Origin: Prorocentrum cordatum | Taxonomy: Eukaryota; Sar; Dinophyceae; Prorocentrales; Prorocentraceae | DNA: 64,000 nt | Assembly (NCBI GenBank): GCA_963575745.1 | Contig: CAUYUJ010014270.1 | Span: 215,173 to 279,172, forward strand | Direction of reading: 5' to 3' | Shown here: in pieces, positions 1 through 11,645 of the stretch | Position numbering within the stretch: the first letter of the stretch is position 1 | Layout of the letters: every line of letters begins with the position of its first letter | Notes under the pieces: generated by a model | What the model was told of the DNA's origin: nothing | The model's database searches: none | What the model saw: only the letters and a program-made list of their open reading frames with translations | Made by a program: the position numbers and the translations under genes

Positions 1-369
1 GGGCTCGCATCGACGTCGGCGAAAGAAGATCGCCGCCTAGATCAGGATGGCCAGCCCTGGCTCTGTCAAGGGGCTTCTGCGTGACAGCCCTATGCGGCCT
101 ATGAGCGCCACCGCGGTCGCTGGAGAGGCGAGGCCTACTGAACTGAAGATGTCTCGCATCCAGCACCCTGATATCCTTGAATTCAATATGCCTGGCCTCC
201 CTTGGAGAGAAAGGGGTCCTGGACCCTGGTGCCTTCCCCTAAGACGAGATCTTCATCCTGAGTCGTTTTCTAACATTACAGTCCCGGAGCCCGTGGAGGC
301 CCCCGAGAGCCCGAAAACTTTAAAACCCAGGACCCGTTTCCCTCAGGACCCGTTCCCCATGGCGAACAT
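1..369. other. Unassigned left-edge sequence
   Basis: I recognise no gene here. A 155-codon open frame starts at 47 on the plus strand but its translation has no familiar motif and runs into the triplet-rich tract that follows. It is probably spacer or decayed repeat sequence. Confidence 0.3.
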
Positions 370-560
370 GCTTGGCCTCCGTCGTCGTCGCCGCCGCCGC
401 AGGCCGTCTTCGGCCGTCGTCGTTGCCGTCGTCACCGGCGCCGCGGCAGTCGCCGTGGCGGCGGCGGCGGCGGGGGCGGCGGCTGCGGGCGTCGGCGGCG
501 GGCGGCAGTGGTGATGGCCGCCGTCGGCGGCGGCGACGCTGTCCTATCCATCAACGGGTG
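370..560. repeat. CGT/CGC/GGC triplet-rich tract
   Basis: Imperfect trinucleotide repetition (cgtcgtcgccgccgc, then ggcggcggcgg) produces poly-Arg, poly-Ala or poly-Gly in every frame. This is a degenerate microsatellite and not a coding signal. Confidence 0.7.
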
Positions 561-615
561 GCGATATATCTGAGCCCTACCCCAACCAACCATCGATTCT
601 CCTGAACCGTTGGGA

Positions 616-725
616 GGCGGGGGTAGGGTTCGGATTGCCCCACGTGTTCGACGCATTCCGAACCCTACCCCCCCGCCGCCCATCGAGTTGCCCGAATCGT
701 TGATCGGCGAGGGTAGGGTTCGGAT
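616..725. repeat. Foldback with a GGGTAGGGTTCGG core
   Basis: GGCGGGGGTAGGGTTCGGA (616-634) faces its reverse complement with a two-base expansion at 657-677, so the segment can fold on itself. A third, direct copy of GGGTAGGGTTCGGA lies at 711-724. It resembles a small foldback or decayed MITE-like insertion. No coding content was recognised around it. Confidence 0.5.
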
Positions 726-989
726 GTTCCGCTTAGCAAGCCTGCAGGCAAATCTGGGGCAAAACCGATGCAGTCTGGGACACATTTGTAAGTCCGCGGC
801 CGCCAAGTGGTCCAAGACAGCCAGACGCCCGTCAGCAAGTGGTGGGATACACCGGAAGCGAGTTGAGGCACGAAAGCGGAAGGGACAAAACACAAGGGGG
901 ACAGCTTTGGGACACGCGCCCTTGCAAAGGCCACCCAGCAACACGCGCAATTATCTGAAGGCGTCTCTGTGAACCCAGCCAGGTGTCCT
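726..989. other. Unassigned spacer
   Basis: Nothing recognisable on either strand. It is mixed-composition sequence between the foldback and a GGA tract. Confidence 0.3.
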
Positions 990-1402
990 TGTTACGAGGA
1001 GGAGGAGAAGGAAGAGGAGCAGGAAGAGGAGAAGGAGGAGGAAGAGGAGCAGGAGGAGGAATGGGAGGATTAAGAAGAGGAGGAGGAGGAGGAGGCGGAG
1101 AAGGAGGAGTGGTGTTCGCATGGATGACCCCCAACCCCAACCCCACGGCGGCGCCGCCCCGCCCGCGCCGCCTTGCCCCAAGAGAAGCGATGCTAGCATT
1201 TGATATCTTTGCGGCGCTGCCGTCGCCAAGCGGACCCCCATCCACTCGTCGTGGTCGCTGTCCTGGTCGGCGTCGCTGTCGTCACCAGCATCATTTCGTC
1301 GCCGTCGCCTTCGTCGCCGCCACCGTCGCCGCTGTCTTCGCCGTCGCAGCCGACTTCGCTGTCGCCGCCGTCGTCGTCGCCGTCGTCGCAGTGGCCCTTG
1401 TC
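990..1402. repeat. GGA tract then CGTCGC-rich triplet tract
   Basis: From about 990 to 1112 the sequence is an imperfect (GGA)n array with AGA interruptions. After about 90 bp of C-rich spacer it becomes an imperfect CGTCGC/CACCGTCGC triplet tract to about 1400. Open frames across it are low-complexity artefacts. Confidence 0.7.
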
Positions 1403-1817
1403 CGTGAATGATCCACTTGCTCAAACGCTTCGGGGTCTGCTTTGGGGGTGCGTTCGGGTGCGCGTACTCAACGCAGACAGCGGGATCAGCTTGCTTCCAT
1501 GGACAACACAAAACTCACGTCATCATGAGCTGCATCCCCCAAAAAAAAACCCTGGCGAATTGGCATGGTCAGACTCTGCCCCTTTCTGGCCCGCGGATGC
1601 GACGCGTGACGCCTGACCCCATCCGGAAGGGAACCGCGTGGGGGCCCGACGCGGGGCGGGAGGACTCTCCCTTGGGCGCAGGCCTGGGATCCCAGCAACG
1701 CGGGCGCCGCCGCTCAAGATTGCCCCGGTGGGATGCGTGCGCGCCCGCTCTGGCAGAACAACCCCATCAGACCTCCCTCCTCCGCCACCTGTTTCGGGAT
1801 TCGATCCACCTCCCCAT
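1403..1817. other. Unassigned spacer
   Basis: No gene recognised. The frames here translate to non-repetitive but unfamiliar sequence without a motif. Confidence 0.3.
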
Positions 1818-1947
1818 TCCTCCTCCTCCTCCTCCTCCTCCTCTTCCTCCTCCTCCTCCTCCTCTTCTTTTCCCTCCTCCACTCTTCGTTGTCTTTTCTT
1901 TCTCCTCCTCCTCTTCCTCCTCCTCCTCCTCCTTCTCCTCCTCGTCA
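1818..1947. repeat. (CCT)n microsatellite upstream of the first LINE
   Basis: Nearly uninterrupted CCT/CTC repetition with a few TTC changes. It lies about 170 bp before the first plausible ATG of the plus-strand non-LTR element and may mark its 5' flank. Confidence 0.8.
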
Positions 1948-2119
1948 GCCGTTATGGCACAGGCGCTGGCCCTGCACTTGCAGCAGCATGCACATTCAGA
2001 ACGGCCAGGTGATGTTGCGAGCCTGTTGGCTTTCCCAGACAGTTCAGTTTGAGGGATCTCAACCCTCACCCTCTCGAAGGGCTATCCACCACGATATATT
2101 TCCTCGGATTGTTGGCGCC

Positions 2120-3283
2120 ATGGCTCCTGCTCATTGGGACAGTGTTGCTACACCGCCCTGGCGACAGAGGCGATGGGGTGGCTCGTACCGCCTTCACTCA
2201 GCGGGCCAAGCTGGAGGAGGGACAGTCTCAGAGAGCTGGAACGACGGATGGCACACGATCGCCAACAGCAAAGGAGACATGATATGCAATCACTGTGGCT
2301 GCAGAAAGAATCCCAAGGGCGCCTTGCACGGCAAGCGCTGCGGTGCACGCTTGGGAACACAGCCGCCAGAGTCTGATCTTGGTGGCGGGCTGCCGTCCAA
2401 GAGCGACTCTGACGCAAAGGGCAAGGGCGGCAAGAAGGGCGGTGATGTCAAAGGGGGAGGGGGCGGCAAGGGCCCAAGCCAGTCTGGCCCAGGCCTTACG
2501 CCCATGCCACCTGGCTCCCTCCCCTCGATCGCTCCCGATAAGGCCCAGACATTGCAGCGTCTGGCACAAGAAGCAGGGGATGAGGAGGGCGCTCGCCGCA
2601 ACGCGGCGCTTGCTGCGAGACCCCCAGCGGGATCACCGACCAACGCCCGCCAGCGCCTCACCCAGGCCGAGAAGAAGCAGCATCACCTTGAGAAGCAGCT
2701 CAGCAACGAATATGACAAGCTCCAGGGGTGGCGAAAGGACGTCGGTGACCTCGCTGCCAAGGCCAAGCACGTTGAGAATGAGCTCCAGACTGCTGACATG
2801 GACGCACGGGACGCACTCGAGGATATCCAGAAGCTCCACGGAGGACGACCAGAACCAGTCGAGCCGAAAGCCAGTCTGCGTCACCTGGTGGAGGGCAAAG
2901 TGGAATTGGGTTCTATCATTACGTGTGAAGGTTTCATCCTGGATCTGGATCAGATCAAGGAGTCCTACGACATCGACGACCATGATATCAAGGAGCTGGA
3001 GAGGAGAGAGACTGCGGCGGCTTCTCAGACGCAGGCTGTCCCCCAGAACCTGCGCAAGGAGGACACGTGCAAGGCCGACGCTCAACGGGAGGATCACAAG
3101 AAGCACATGGAGCGCCTCGACGGGAAGAAGCGCAGGTCAGAGCCTGTCCCGCCCCATGATGGAGGCCAAGGGCCCGCTGGATCCTCAGGAGCGGCAGGCC
3201 CCGAGGCCCGGGCTGCGGCTACCGCGCAGCCAGTTCCAGCCGCCCCTGGGGATAGCCAGCCATCCCAGCCCCCGCCGCTCTAA
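2120..3283 (+). pseudogene. LINE ORF1-like protein with zinc motif and coiled coil
   Basis: From ATG 2120 this frame gives 387 residues; the frame is open further upstream, but that part is encoded by the CCT array and is not credible. Near residues 55-75 is a cysteine cluster (CNHCGCRK followed by KRCG), then a Gly/Lys-rich linker, then about 150 residues rich in Lys, Glu, Gln and Leu with a heptad-like pattern suggesting a coiled coil. A Pro/Ala-rich tail ends at the stop. This matches RNA-binding ORF1 proteins of LINEs in general design. I infer RNP assembly as the role. This is the longest intact piece of the element and may be a full ORF1 even though the rest is broken. Confidence 0.55.
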
Positions 3284-3877
3284 AAAGACATACGGACCAG
3301 GGTTGCAAAAGATGCGAATGCGCACGGCTCCCCACAGCCTCTTTGACAACTTTCGACATTGGCATAGTGGACAGCCCAGCGCAGGCAACGACTACGGTTT
3401 CTCCTCTACATCGGCGTTGTTCCAGCATCGGATCTGGTGGACTACGCGTCGGGATGACTGGCCGCGGTGATTGCAAGGACGATGCCAGCAGCCGTCCATC
3501 TACATCGGCTACACCTACGAGGAGTCGACTAAGACGTTGCTCGGAACCGTCGGCCCCTTCAGAGGGCCGACTGGGGCTGGGCATGAACCCTCGCTCCTCA
3601 GGGAGCCGACTGGGACTCCTCTCGGAACCATCGGCCCCTTCGGAGGACCGATTGGGACTGAGCGCGAGACCGTCGGCTCCGAGGGGGCGCCAGAGAGGGC
3701 CCCGAATACGCAGGCGGCGATTCATCTACAAAGGCATGCGGTCAAGTCAACGGCTCTGCTGGGGAATTGGCCATGCCCACTTACGGCGGGAAGAGATTCC
3801 CACGCTTCAACGATTGATTCGAAGCTTCGAAGCCCAATGAGTTACCAGTTGTTGGCTCTATCCACCCTGGCGCTGAG
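3284..3877 (+). other. Inter-ORF region of the first LINE
   Basis: No domain recognised. It probably represents the ORF1-endonuclease linker, decayed or expanded by the small tandem repeat at 3541-3685. Confidence 0.35.
3541..3685. repeat. 81-bp tandem repeat, about two copies
   Basis: TCGGAACCGTCGGCCCC at 3541 recurs as TCGGAACCATCGGCCCC at 3622, giving an 81-bp period. Both copies are followed by a GAGGRCCGAYTGGG-type block, and a third partial core (GAGACCGTCGGCTCC) follows near 3667. Confidence 0.6.
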
Positions 3878-4500
3878 AAGGAGTGGATCATCCATGTGCG
3901 AAATCTCTCAACATGGGGACCTGCTGCGCGAGGTTTTGTCGAGGAGCGAAAGTATGATGGCGCGATGTTGGTGGGGGCTCACACTGACGAGAGCGGCACT
4001 GACGAGCTCCTTCGGCACTGGAAGAAGAGCGGATACTCCGCGATCTGCACACCCTCGCGCCCTGCGGCCTCGACAAAGAAGTCTGGCGGAGTCGTAGTTG
4101 GCCTACGCAGCAGTCCCACCACTACCTCATTTCGACACATAGCTTCAAACAAAGCACAGCAGGTCGGCATGAGAGACATGCCCAAGACGAAGGGGAACCT
4201 GGATTTCTTCGATTTCGTCCCCATCGTCTGTCACATCAACGGCACTACTATCTGTTCGGTTGCAATATGTTTGACGACGCCCATCGGACTCAAGGGAGTC
4301 AATCTTCATAAGCTCGCTCCGCTTGGCAGTTTCATCCAGAGCTGAGACATCCCATAGGCCACAGTTGGAGATTGGAATGTGACACCTTCTAAGCTGATGG
4401 AGTCAGGCTGGCCCGCCATGATTGGCAGGATCCCTGTCGTTCCCGCTGATGTCCATTATACTTGCAGGATGGGCTTAGGTTCCATGATAGACTGATAGAC
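3878..4500 (+). pseudogene. EEP (APE-type) endonuclease domain of the first LINE
   Basis: From about 3880 the plus strand reads through a segment containing VRNLSTWG, GAHTDESGTDELL and KKSGGVVVGLR, which correspond to the N-terminal beta strands of endonuclease/exonuclease/phosphatase domains in LINEs (normally ...N.., ..E.., GGVA/G). Two stops follow at about 4345-4355, and then the conserved GDWN core appears near 4370 (VGDWNVTP). The residue usually Glu in the QE(T/H) motif appears as HTDE, so catalysis is doubtful. In an active element this enzyme nicks the target for target-primed reverse transcription. Confidence 0.6.
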
Positions 4501-5816
4501 TATGGCATTGTTTCCCACGCGCGAGACTGATGATTGCATCCACCACTGCAGATACGAATGTTATCGTGGCCAGGAACGCAGCGGCGGGCAAGGCGCACTA
4601 CGGGCTTGTCATCAAAATCAAAGCTTGGGCAGAATTGGCTCTGGCTCTCTGGCACTCCTTGCCCGCCGTTTCCACGCAGCAGCCGCTACCGCCCAAGCAG
4701 CCCGACCCAGCCAGCAAGAAGTCCAGGGTCAACCAAAGCAAGGGCAGGCATCGAGGCGAAGCATGGCAGCAGGCCAAGAAGGAAGCGGAGATCACCTTCA
4801 GACCACCTGCCCCCTGGCCCGCCCCCTCCACGTCTGGTCCTCGCAGACGTGGAAGAAGAATCTCCGGCCGAGGAGGACGAGGAAGAGGGCCCTCCGGTGC
4901 TGGGCCCTGACCCAGAGCTTTGCGGACCTCATGCCCAGCCCCCCGAAACAGATCAGAATGACCAGGCTGAACATCCTGCCTTATTTTTGGGCAGTGATCT
5001 TTGGCACTCCTGTGCGCCAGGCTGTGTGCAAGCGCAGCCGGCGGCGTTTATCCGGGAATCTCTGACTTTTGAAGTCGGCCGCAAGGCTGTCACCGATTTA
5101 GGGATACAGCACGCCAAGTGGGTTGCCAATCTTGAGAAGTTCTACATCCAGGGCCAGAACATCCCCACGGAGAAGAGCCGGTCCCAAAGAGGACGTGCTA
5201 GGGCAAAATCGTTCCGCATATTACCCATCAAAGGGGCCAAAGATTTTCAGATGCAGACCGACCCAGCCGCCAAATGGTGGACCCAACTCTTTCTACTCTT
5301 TTCTCATCTTCAAAAACTGGTGCGAGCGGATGGAGATGGAAGGAGAGAGCTGTTGATAGTTGCGCGCATCAGGGCGATGATCGCCACCGTACCTACATCT
5401 ACTGCTCTCACCTTGCCATCCTCTTCTCGGCGGAAATGGAGTGGCTTCTTACACGAAATACAGAAATGAGCTCTCACACAGAGGAAGCGACTATTCACTA
5501 CAGACTGTAGAGAACAATGCAGCACGTGCGCAGCGTTTCTCAGCCACGGCAGCTCAAAGAGGTTTTGATTCATGGATTATCTATGTCTTCTACCTCGCCT
5601 GGCAGGATGCACGATTTTATCAGTCATCCCACAGTCGCCATCAACGAGATTGCTGCAGCGCAGAATGTGATCACCAACCCAATAGAAATCAAGAAGGTCT
5701 AGAAGGAATGGTGGCAGCGGCAATGGGCCAGCATCCGATTTGTTCCAGCCAAAGTTGTCGACGCCTTCCACCATGCGCAGAGGAAGGCCAAGGACACCAA
5801 CGTAGAGCCCACCACT
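4501..5816 (+). pseudogene. Endonuclease-RT linker of the first LINE, frameshifted
   Basis: Plus-strand frames here give plausible polypeptide: one from 4534 includes EEESPAEEDEEEG and an aromatic/basic segment (LEKFYIQGQNIP, KWWTQLFLLFSHLQKL), and another from 5441 includes FSATAAQRGFDSWI. None has a recognised catalytic motif. Position and composition fit the linker between the endonuclease and reverse transcriptase of dinoflagellate LINEs. At least two frame changes are needed to follow it. Confidence 0.4.
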
Positions 5817-6109
5817 GTGGACTCTCTTAGGAGGGCCCTCATGAGTATCTCTCCTAAGAAAGCGAGAGGACGCGAAGCTCTCAGCATCAATGACCTCCTC
5901 CGACTTCCTGATGATGGGCTTCTAGATCCCATTGATTTGTACCATCAAGCGGAGCAACGAGCTCCATGGCCTTGGAAGCATTTGACGGTCGCTATCAATA
6001 TCTTGCCCAAGTCGGCGGACGATGATCGCGCCATCGGCGTCGCGGCTTTGTTGGTTCGAGTTTGGGGAGCTATCCGCAGCCCGCTGGATCGAGAGAGAGA
6101 GAGGGAGAG

Positions 6110-6143
<34 letters not shown>

Positions 6144-6928
6144 AAGAGAGACGTGAATGGCGCGCGAAAACTGCAGGCCATTGGGATGGTGCGAAGGCAG
6201 TCTTCATTCGCAAGTTCGGAGACGAGGCGGCGAAGGCTTCACCGCTCCAGGATCTCATTCATATTGGAAGTCCTCTGGGACCTCAAGGCTCTCTATGACT
6301 CCCTGCACTGTGCCTCCTGGGCACGGCCGACGATCTCGACTTTCCCCCGCGCGCCCCTGCCCTCACCATGCAGCAACAGCTCGCAACCCGCATCCTCGAG
6401 GAGTCGGGAGAGTTGTCTCACCCTATACAGCCGCAACGTGGAATTGTGGCGAGTTTGCGTTCTGCTGTGGGTATTTCAAGATGTGTTCTTTATCGCACAC
6501 TGGAGAGCATGTGCAGTTCTTTCAGATCAGATACAGCCAGGTCTTGGGTGGATGATTTGAATACGAGGATAGTTGCACCAGAGAAACTCGCGGTCAAGCA
6601 GCTTGTTGGTGTTTCTGAGTTGTCACCGGAGTCGTGCAAGAAACTGGATCTCACCATCTCGCCCAAGTCTGTCATCCTCAGTTCCAGCAAGGCGGCGGGC
6701 TCTCTGCTCGAGCCCAAGCTGAAGGCTCTCGGCCCCAAGGTCCCGCTCAAGGAGACGGCCGTGGATCTTGGCATCGATCGAAGGCGCATTCGAGGAGGCA
6801 AGGCTCAGCGCAACAAAAGGGATGAAAAGGCGCGGCTCAGGTTCACCAAAATTGCTAATAGTACCCGAAGGAGTTTGGCCCACAAGAGGATTGCCTTGCG
6901 CTTGGCGACCACAGCTGCCATACCGTGA
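5817..6928 (+). pseudogene. Reverse transcriptase of the first LINE, broken
   Basis: The first frame (5817 on) includes KARGREALSINDLLRLPDD and PWPWKHLTVAINILPK, the fingers region that precedes RT motif A. After the GA run the same frame resumes with VLWDLKALYDSLH, the motif A aspartate region. A second frame (6368-6928) continues with QPQRGIVASLRSAVG, the motif B-like region, and SWVDDLNTRIV, the motif C VDD box, followed by thumb-like sequence. The frame change lies between about 6300 and 6400. The GA run expands the protein with Arg-Glu repeats between fingers and palm. I conclude a non-functional RT of the plus-strand LINE. Confidence 0.75.
6091..6151. repeat. (GA)n microsatellite inside the RT region
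   Basis: About 60 bp of GA dinucleotides with a few GGA and AAG interruptions, lying between the RT fingers and motif A. It is translated as Arg-Glu repeats in the RT frame, so its growth or insertion disrupts the enzyme. Confidence 0.9.
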
Positions 6929-7087
6929 ATTTCATATGCTGGCAAAGTTCACGGTACTACACCTACAGAGCTGCTGCAGAGACGGCGTACATTGGGCGGT
7001 TTCCTGAAGCGTACCACCACGCAGAGGTCGCTGACAACTCAGCTTCAGCTGGAAATGTGACACAAGGATCCAGCCATCACGGCGGCA

Positions 7088-7860
7088 ATGGACGTCATCG
7101 ATTCGTGGTTCCATTTCCTGGCGAACTCTGACATCAACAGAGAGCTCATCATGCGCACTCGGAGCAGCGTGGTCGCCGACCTCGAGGGCAGGAAGCCGTC
7201 CACCAGCTACTTCCATGTGAGGGGCGTCTGCTCCGCCACGGTCTGCCTCCTGCTGCGCTATGACTGGGAGCCTTTAGGGCCCCGGCATTGGCTCAGCCCT
7301 GACAACATCGAGTTGTTTGCCCCGACCGAGAAACACACGGTCAGGGACCTGGACATGTCTGACTTGAAATCGGATGTTTCGCTTCCGATTCAGCGGTCCA
7401 TGAGGCAGGCTGCTGGCAAATAATGTTTAGGTGTTGGCCTGGAGAGGGGAGTCCCACACAGGGATTCCCTCAGAAGGTGTCTTAGGAGGCTCCGTAAGAA
7501 AGGGGACTGCGCGTCTTTCGGGACCCTCCAGGCGATTGCTACAGGCAACATCTGGCCAGCCCAGCGGGCGCATGATATGCATCCTGAGGTCGAGCCTCTC
7601 TGTCCCCGATGTAAGCAGGCCCCCGAGACCCCAAAGCACACTCATTGGGAATTCCCTTGTAACCTAGAATTAGAGCACTGTACCCCGCAGGTTTTAATCG
7701 ACCGTGCTAGAGAAGAATGCGAGAACCTCCCCTGCTTTTGGCATCGTGGTTTAATTCCAGCTGACTGGATCCAAGTTGATCCCCCCCTCGATGAACCCCC
7801 TTCTCTGGAGCTCGACCTCTCATCGTGGGACCTCTCGAGTTCCTCTGGTGTGGTGTAGGA
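7088..7860 (+). pseudogene. RT C-terminal connection with CCHC zinc motif
   Basis: A frame from 7088 gives about 110 residues of unfamiliar connection-like sequence ending at 7423. A second frame from 7577 contains LCPRCKQAPETPKHTHWEFPC, a Cys-x2-Cys...His...Cys cluster typical of the zinc motif between RT and RNase H in many LINEs. It ends at 7858. The frame break near 7430 separates them. Confidence 0.55.
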
Positions 7861-7970
7861 AGCTGGCGATGCCAGCGGGGGGGATCACTCTTCGGACCCG
7901 CTGCTGAGGCGAGTAGGCTGGGCGACCCGAATCTCCCAAGACGGGTCCCACAGCCACCAGAACACTGTGC

Positions 7971-8780
7971 GTGAATTCAAGTCGTGGGGTGGACGCCTGG
8001 AGCTCAAGCAATCAATCAACAGTAGGTGAGATCCGTATCTTCTCCGTTTTCCTCCAAACGACGACTGCCTACTCCGTTTTGGTCACCCGCCAGTACGTGA
8101 GGAATTTCAGCAGACTCCGTCGAGGGGTTATGCCCGAATCCAATCGTGCGCACTGGCTGGCGATCGAACGAGTGCTCAGAGACTGTGTTGGTGCTCAGGT
8201 TGAAATTTTTTGGGTTGAATCCCACCTGTCCGCTGAGGAAGCCCAACGGAAGGGTTTCTCTCTTGTCCACTGGCACGCGAATAAGCAGGTAGATGAGCTT
8301 GCAGGCCTCAGAGCGGAGGAGGCACAGCTCCCCTACGCTCAGATCGTGGGCGCGGGCCTTGTCCACGCTGTGGCGTTCAAGGTTCGGAGGCACATCGTCG
8401 CCGGCATGCTGGATTCGGCTCGGTTTCCGGCCCCGCCACCGCCCAGGGTCAAGGTGGCGAGGCCCAGAGTCCCCGCGGTGGTCAGAAATGCTCCCAAGCT
8501 TGCCAAAGCGTTGATGGAGTCCAAGTATCAGGTCTCGAACTCTCATAGACCCTCTGGCAATGCTCTCAGTGCGACGGACGCACTGGGAGGAAGTTGTGTT
8601 TCGATGTCCTTCGGGCCCCGTGCCCTGGCAAATTTGCGGCTGTCCCCCCCCCCCTCGGCCTTGTATGGGAGTGTAATCCGCATCTCCCACGGGATCCAGA
8701 GGGGGGGTGGGGGGGGCGCTTGTTTGTGGAGCTTGTGGACACTGCTCTGCTGTGCGAGTTTTGAAAGAGGGGCTTGGTAG
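7971..8780 (+). pseudogene. RNase H-like tail of the first LINE
   Basis: The frame includes VEIFWVESHLSAEEAQRKG and WHANKQVDELAGLRAEEAQ, resembling the last part of LINE RNase H domains (KVKSHL...G N..AD.LA). The first catalytic aspartate and the glutamate region are not recognisable upstream in this frame, so only the C-terminal half is convincing. From about 8580 the translation turns into low-confidence sequence up to the stop at 8780. Confidence 0.55.
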
Positions 8781-8800
8781 CTCCTGCAAGGTCGCCCGAG

Positions 8801-9186
8801 GGGAGCAAATCAGATCCTGAGGGCGAAATACAGTCGGGGCGCTGACCTAAGGAACCCTAAATAAGGAACGAGGCCCCCTTTTTCCATAAGTTAAACTTCG
8901 ATTTCCTATCGAAAACGTAAAGAAAACCTGAGGCTAGCTGTGAAACACTTAAGGAACGCGGAGCCCCTCCCCAACGAAAAGGGTTCCTTCTTCAGGGCCC
9001 CGACTGTAATATTGCGGCACTTCTGGTGGGCAGCAAACTTCCCCAGCAGAGAGCGCGAGCCACCGAAGGGAGAGTCAGCGCAAGGAGCTCGCTCTGACCC
9101 CATCGGTGCTGCAGGCCCGCCAACGCAGGTGGTCGGAGCCTCCCTTGTGTTCCTCCCCCGAGCTCTCGCGCTCCTCCAGTCAAAAA
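8801..9186. other. Spacer between the first LINE and trinucleotide arrays
   Basis: No gene recognised. It may contain the LINE 3' untranslated region. I see no clear poly(A) or tandem 3' tail. Confidence 0.3.
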
Positions 9187-9404
9187 CCTCCTCCTCCTCG
9201 TCCTCCTCCTCCTCCTCGACCTCCTCCTCCTCCTCATCCTCCTCCTTCTGATCCCCCTCCTCCTCTAAGTCATAGTCCTCCTGTTCCTCCCCCCGTATTT
9301 CTCCTTCTCCTCCTCACTCCGAAACCTTCTCTCCTTCCTCCCTTATCAGTATCCTCCATCTCCTTCTCCTCCTCCTCCTCCTCCTCGTCATCCTCATCCT
9401 CTTA
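9187..9404. repeat. (CCT)n array
   Basis: Imperfect CCT repetition with CTC, GTC and TTC variants, continuous with the CAT array that follows. Confidence 0.85.
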
Positions 9405-9469
9405 CCCATCATCATCACTATCAGCATCATCAGCATCATCAACATAATAAGCATCATCCTCAGCATCAG

Positions 9470-9501
<32 letters not shown>

Positions 9502-10100
9502 GCATCAGCATCATCATCAGTATCATCCGAATCCTCATCATCATCAGCGTGACCATCTACAGCTGCAACAGCATCATAATTGCAATAAGCAGCCTCAAAA
9601 TCATCAGCATCATGATCATCGGAATCATCCTCATACATTAGCATCATCCTAATCAGCTTCATCATCAGCAGCAGCAGCACCATCAGCGGCGTCGTCACCA
9701 GCATCATCACTAGTATCAGCAGCATCAGCATCAGCATCATCGTCATCAACCTCGTCATCATCGCCATCATCATCATAATAGTAATCAGCATCATCAGCAT
9801 CAGCATCTGCAGCATCAGTATCAGCATCATCGTCAGCATCATCATCAACATCACAAACACCATCATGCCCCCCCGTATATGAACCACCATCGTCATCATC
9901 ATGAACAGCAGCAGCCATCGTCATCATCAGCAGCAGCATCAGCCATCAGCGTCAGCATCTACATCATCATCAGCATCATCAGCAGCAACATCATCAGCAT
10001 CAGCATCAGCAGCAGCAGCAGCATCACCACCACCGTACTCACCGCGAGCACCAGCATCGTCGTCATCAGCCCTATCATCCCCGACTTCATCATGGTCCTC
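9405..10100. repeat. CAT/CAG trinucleotide array
   Basis: About 700 bp of (CAT)n with frequent CAG, CGT and ACC interruptions. Frames read poly-Ser/Ile/His on plus and poly-Asp/Met on minus. This is a microsatellite and not a histidine- or aspartate-rich gene. Confidence 0.9.
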
Positions 10101-10197
10101 GCCATACGTAAACGTATTGGGCGTAACGTGAAACACCACCGAATTCAAAGACATCCTCATCCCTCTCACTCATCGTCGTCGTTCTCTGTCTGCTTTT

Positions 10198-10847
10198 CCT
10201 CAGCCTCCTCATCCTCGTCCTCATCCTCCTCCTCCTCCTCCCCCTCCTCCTCCTCCTCGTCCTCCTCCTCATCAGCAGCAGCCGCAGCATCATAGTGATA
10301 ATCAGCATCACCATCACCATCACCATCATCATCATCACCACCACCATCATCATCAACACCACCACCACCACCACTACCATCATCAACATCATCATCAGCA
10401 GCAGCAGCAGTATCATCTTCATCATAAGCAGTATCAGCATCATCATCAGCAGCAGAGCATCTTCAGCAGTGTCATCATCAGTATCATCAGCATGATCATC
10501 AGCCGCAGCATCGTCATTCTTTTCGACACCACCATCATCAGCATCATCAGCAGCAGCAGTATCAGCAACATCATCATCAGTATCATCAGCATGCGCAGCA
10601 TCCTTTGCATCACCTCTAGCATCATGATCATCAGAAGCAGCAGCAACATCAGCATCAGCATGATCATCATCAGCATGATCATCAGCATCACCATCTTCAT
10701 CAGAAACAGCAGCATCGTCATTATCAGTACCGTCAGCATCATCAGCATCATCATCAGCAGCCTTATCATCGCCATGGCCATCATCATCCTCAGCATTATC
10801 CTTAGCATCATCATCCTCATCATCAGCATCAACATCATCACCATCAC

Positions 10848-10879
<32 letters not shown>

Positions 10880-11092
10880 CCATCATCATCAGCATCATCA
10901 TCATGAACATCATCGTCAGCATCATCGTCATCATCATCAGCAGCAGCAGCATCCTCCGCCCTCCTCCTGCTCCAAAGCGTCCTCATCATCCTCCTCATTC
11001 CTCCTCCTCTATCCCCACCTTCTTTATGCTCTTCCTCCTCCTTCCCCTCCTCCTCCTCCTCCTCCTCCTGCTCCTCCTCCTGCTCCACCTCC
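10198..11092. repeat. Compound CCT - CAT - CCT array
   Basis: CCT units (10198-10272), then CAT/CAG units (about 10272-10960), then CCT units (about 10963-11092). The short segment 10101-10197 between this and the previous array is non-repetitive and has no recognised feature. Confidence 0.88.
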
Positions 11093-11211
11093 ATTTCATT
11101 GATAACTTCTCCCTGTCGCACCCCGAGGCCAGTTTTTGCCATTCGCCTGAGACTTCCTCACCATGTATGACTCTGATGCTTAAACAGTGACAACAGTGTC
11201 ACAGGAGGGCG

Positions 11212-11618
11212 GGTCGCTTTCAAAATGTGGCTCTCGCCTTAGCGCCGCGCACAATAGTTCAAACAAATACAAAATTTGCACGGATTGAAAGCAGGTGGTT
11301 TTCAAAATGTGGCTCTCGCCTAAGAACCGCGCATATTCTGTTTAGAAATTTGCAAGAGTTCCACGAATTGAGGGCAGGTGGTTTTCAAACTATGAATTTC
11401 GCCTTAGCGCCGCGCAAATTCGTTTTAACAATTTGCAACAGTTTCACGGATTGAAGGCGGGTCGCTTTCAAAATGTGGCTCTCGCCTTAGCGCCGCACAA
11501 ATTCGTTTTAACAATCTGCAACAGTTTCACGGATTGAGGGCGGTTCCTTTTCAAAATGTGGCTCTCGCCGTAGCGCCGCGCAGATTCGTTTTCAACATTT
11601 GCAAGAGGTTCACGGATT
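11212..11618. repeat. 82/83-bp tandem repeat, five copies
   Basis: The block GGTCGCTTTCAAAATG or its variants begins at 11212, 11294, 11377, 11460 and 11542, giving periods of 82, 83, 83 and 82 bp. Each unit then carries a variant of GGCTCTCGCCTTAGCGCCGCGC, AATTCGTTTTAACAATTTGCA and a CACGGATTGA-type end. Copies differ by several substitutions. Non-coding minisatellite. Confidence 0.9.
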
Positions 11619-11645
11619 CCCGCGATCAGCGTACCAGAAATATGT

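Larger units (their letters stand above)
2120..8800 (+). mobile_element. Decayed non-LTR (LINE-type) retrotransposon
   Basis: In order on the plus strand I can read an ORF1-like zinc/coiled-coil protein, an apurinic-type (EEP) endonuclease, a reverse transcriptase with recognisable motifs A, B and C, a CCHC zinc motif and an RNase H tail. This is the usual order for dinoflagellate LINEs carrying RNase H. The domains fall in different frames with stops between them, and a (GA)n run sits inside the RT region, so the copy is dead. Boundaries are approximate: the left edge is the first plausible ATG and the right edge is the end of RNase H-like sequence. I saw no target-site duplication or poly(A) tail. 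Confidence 0.75.
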
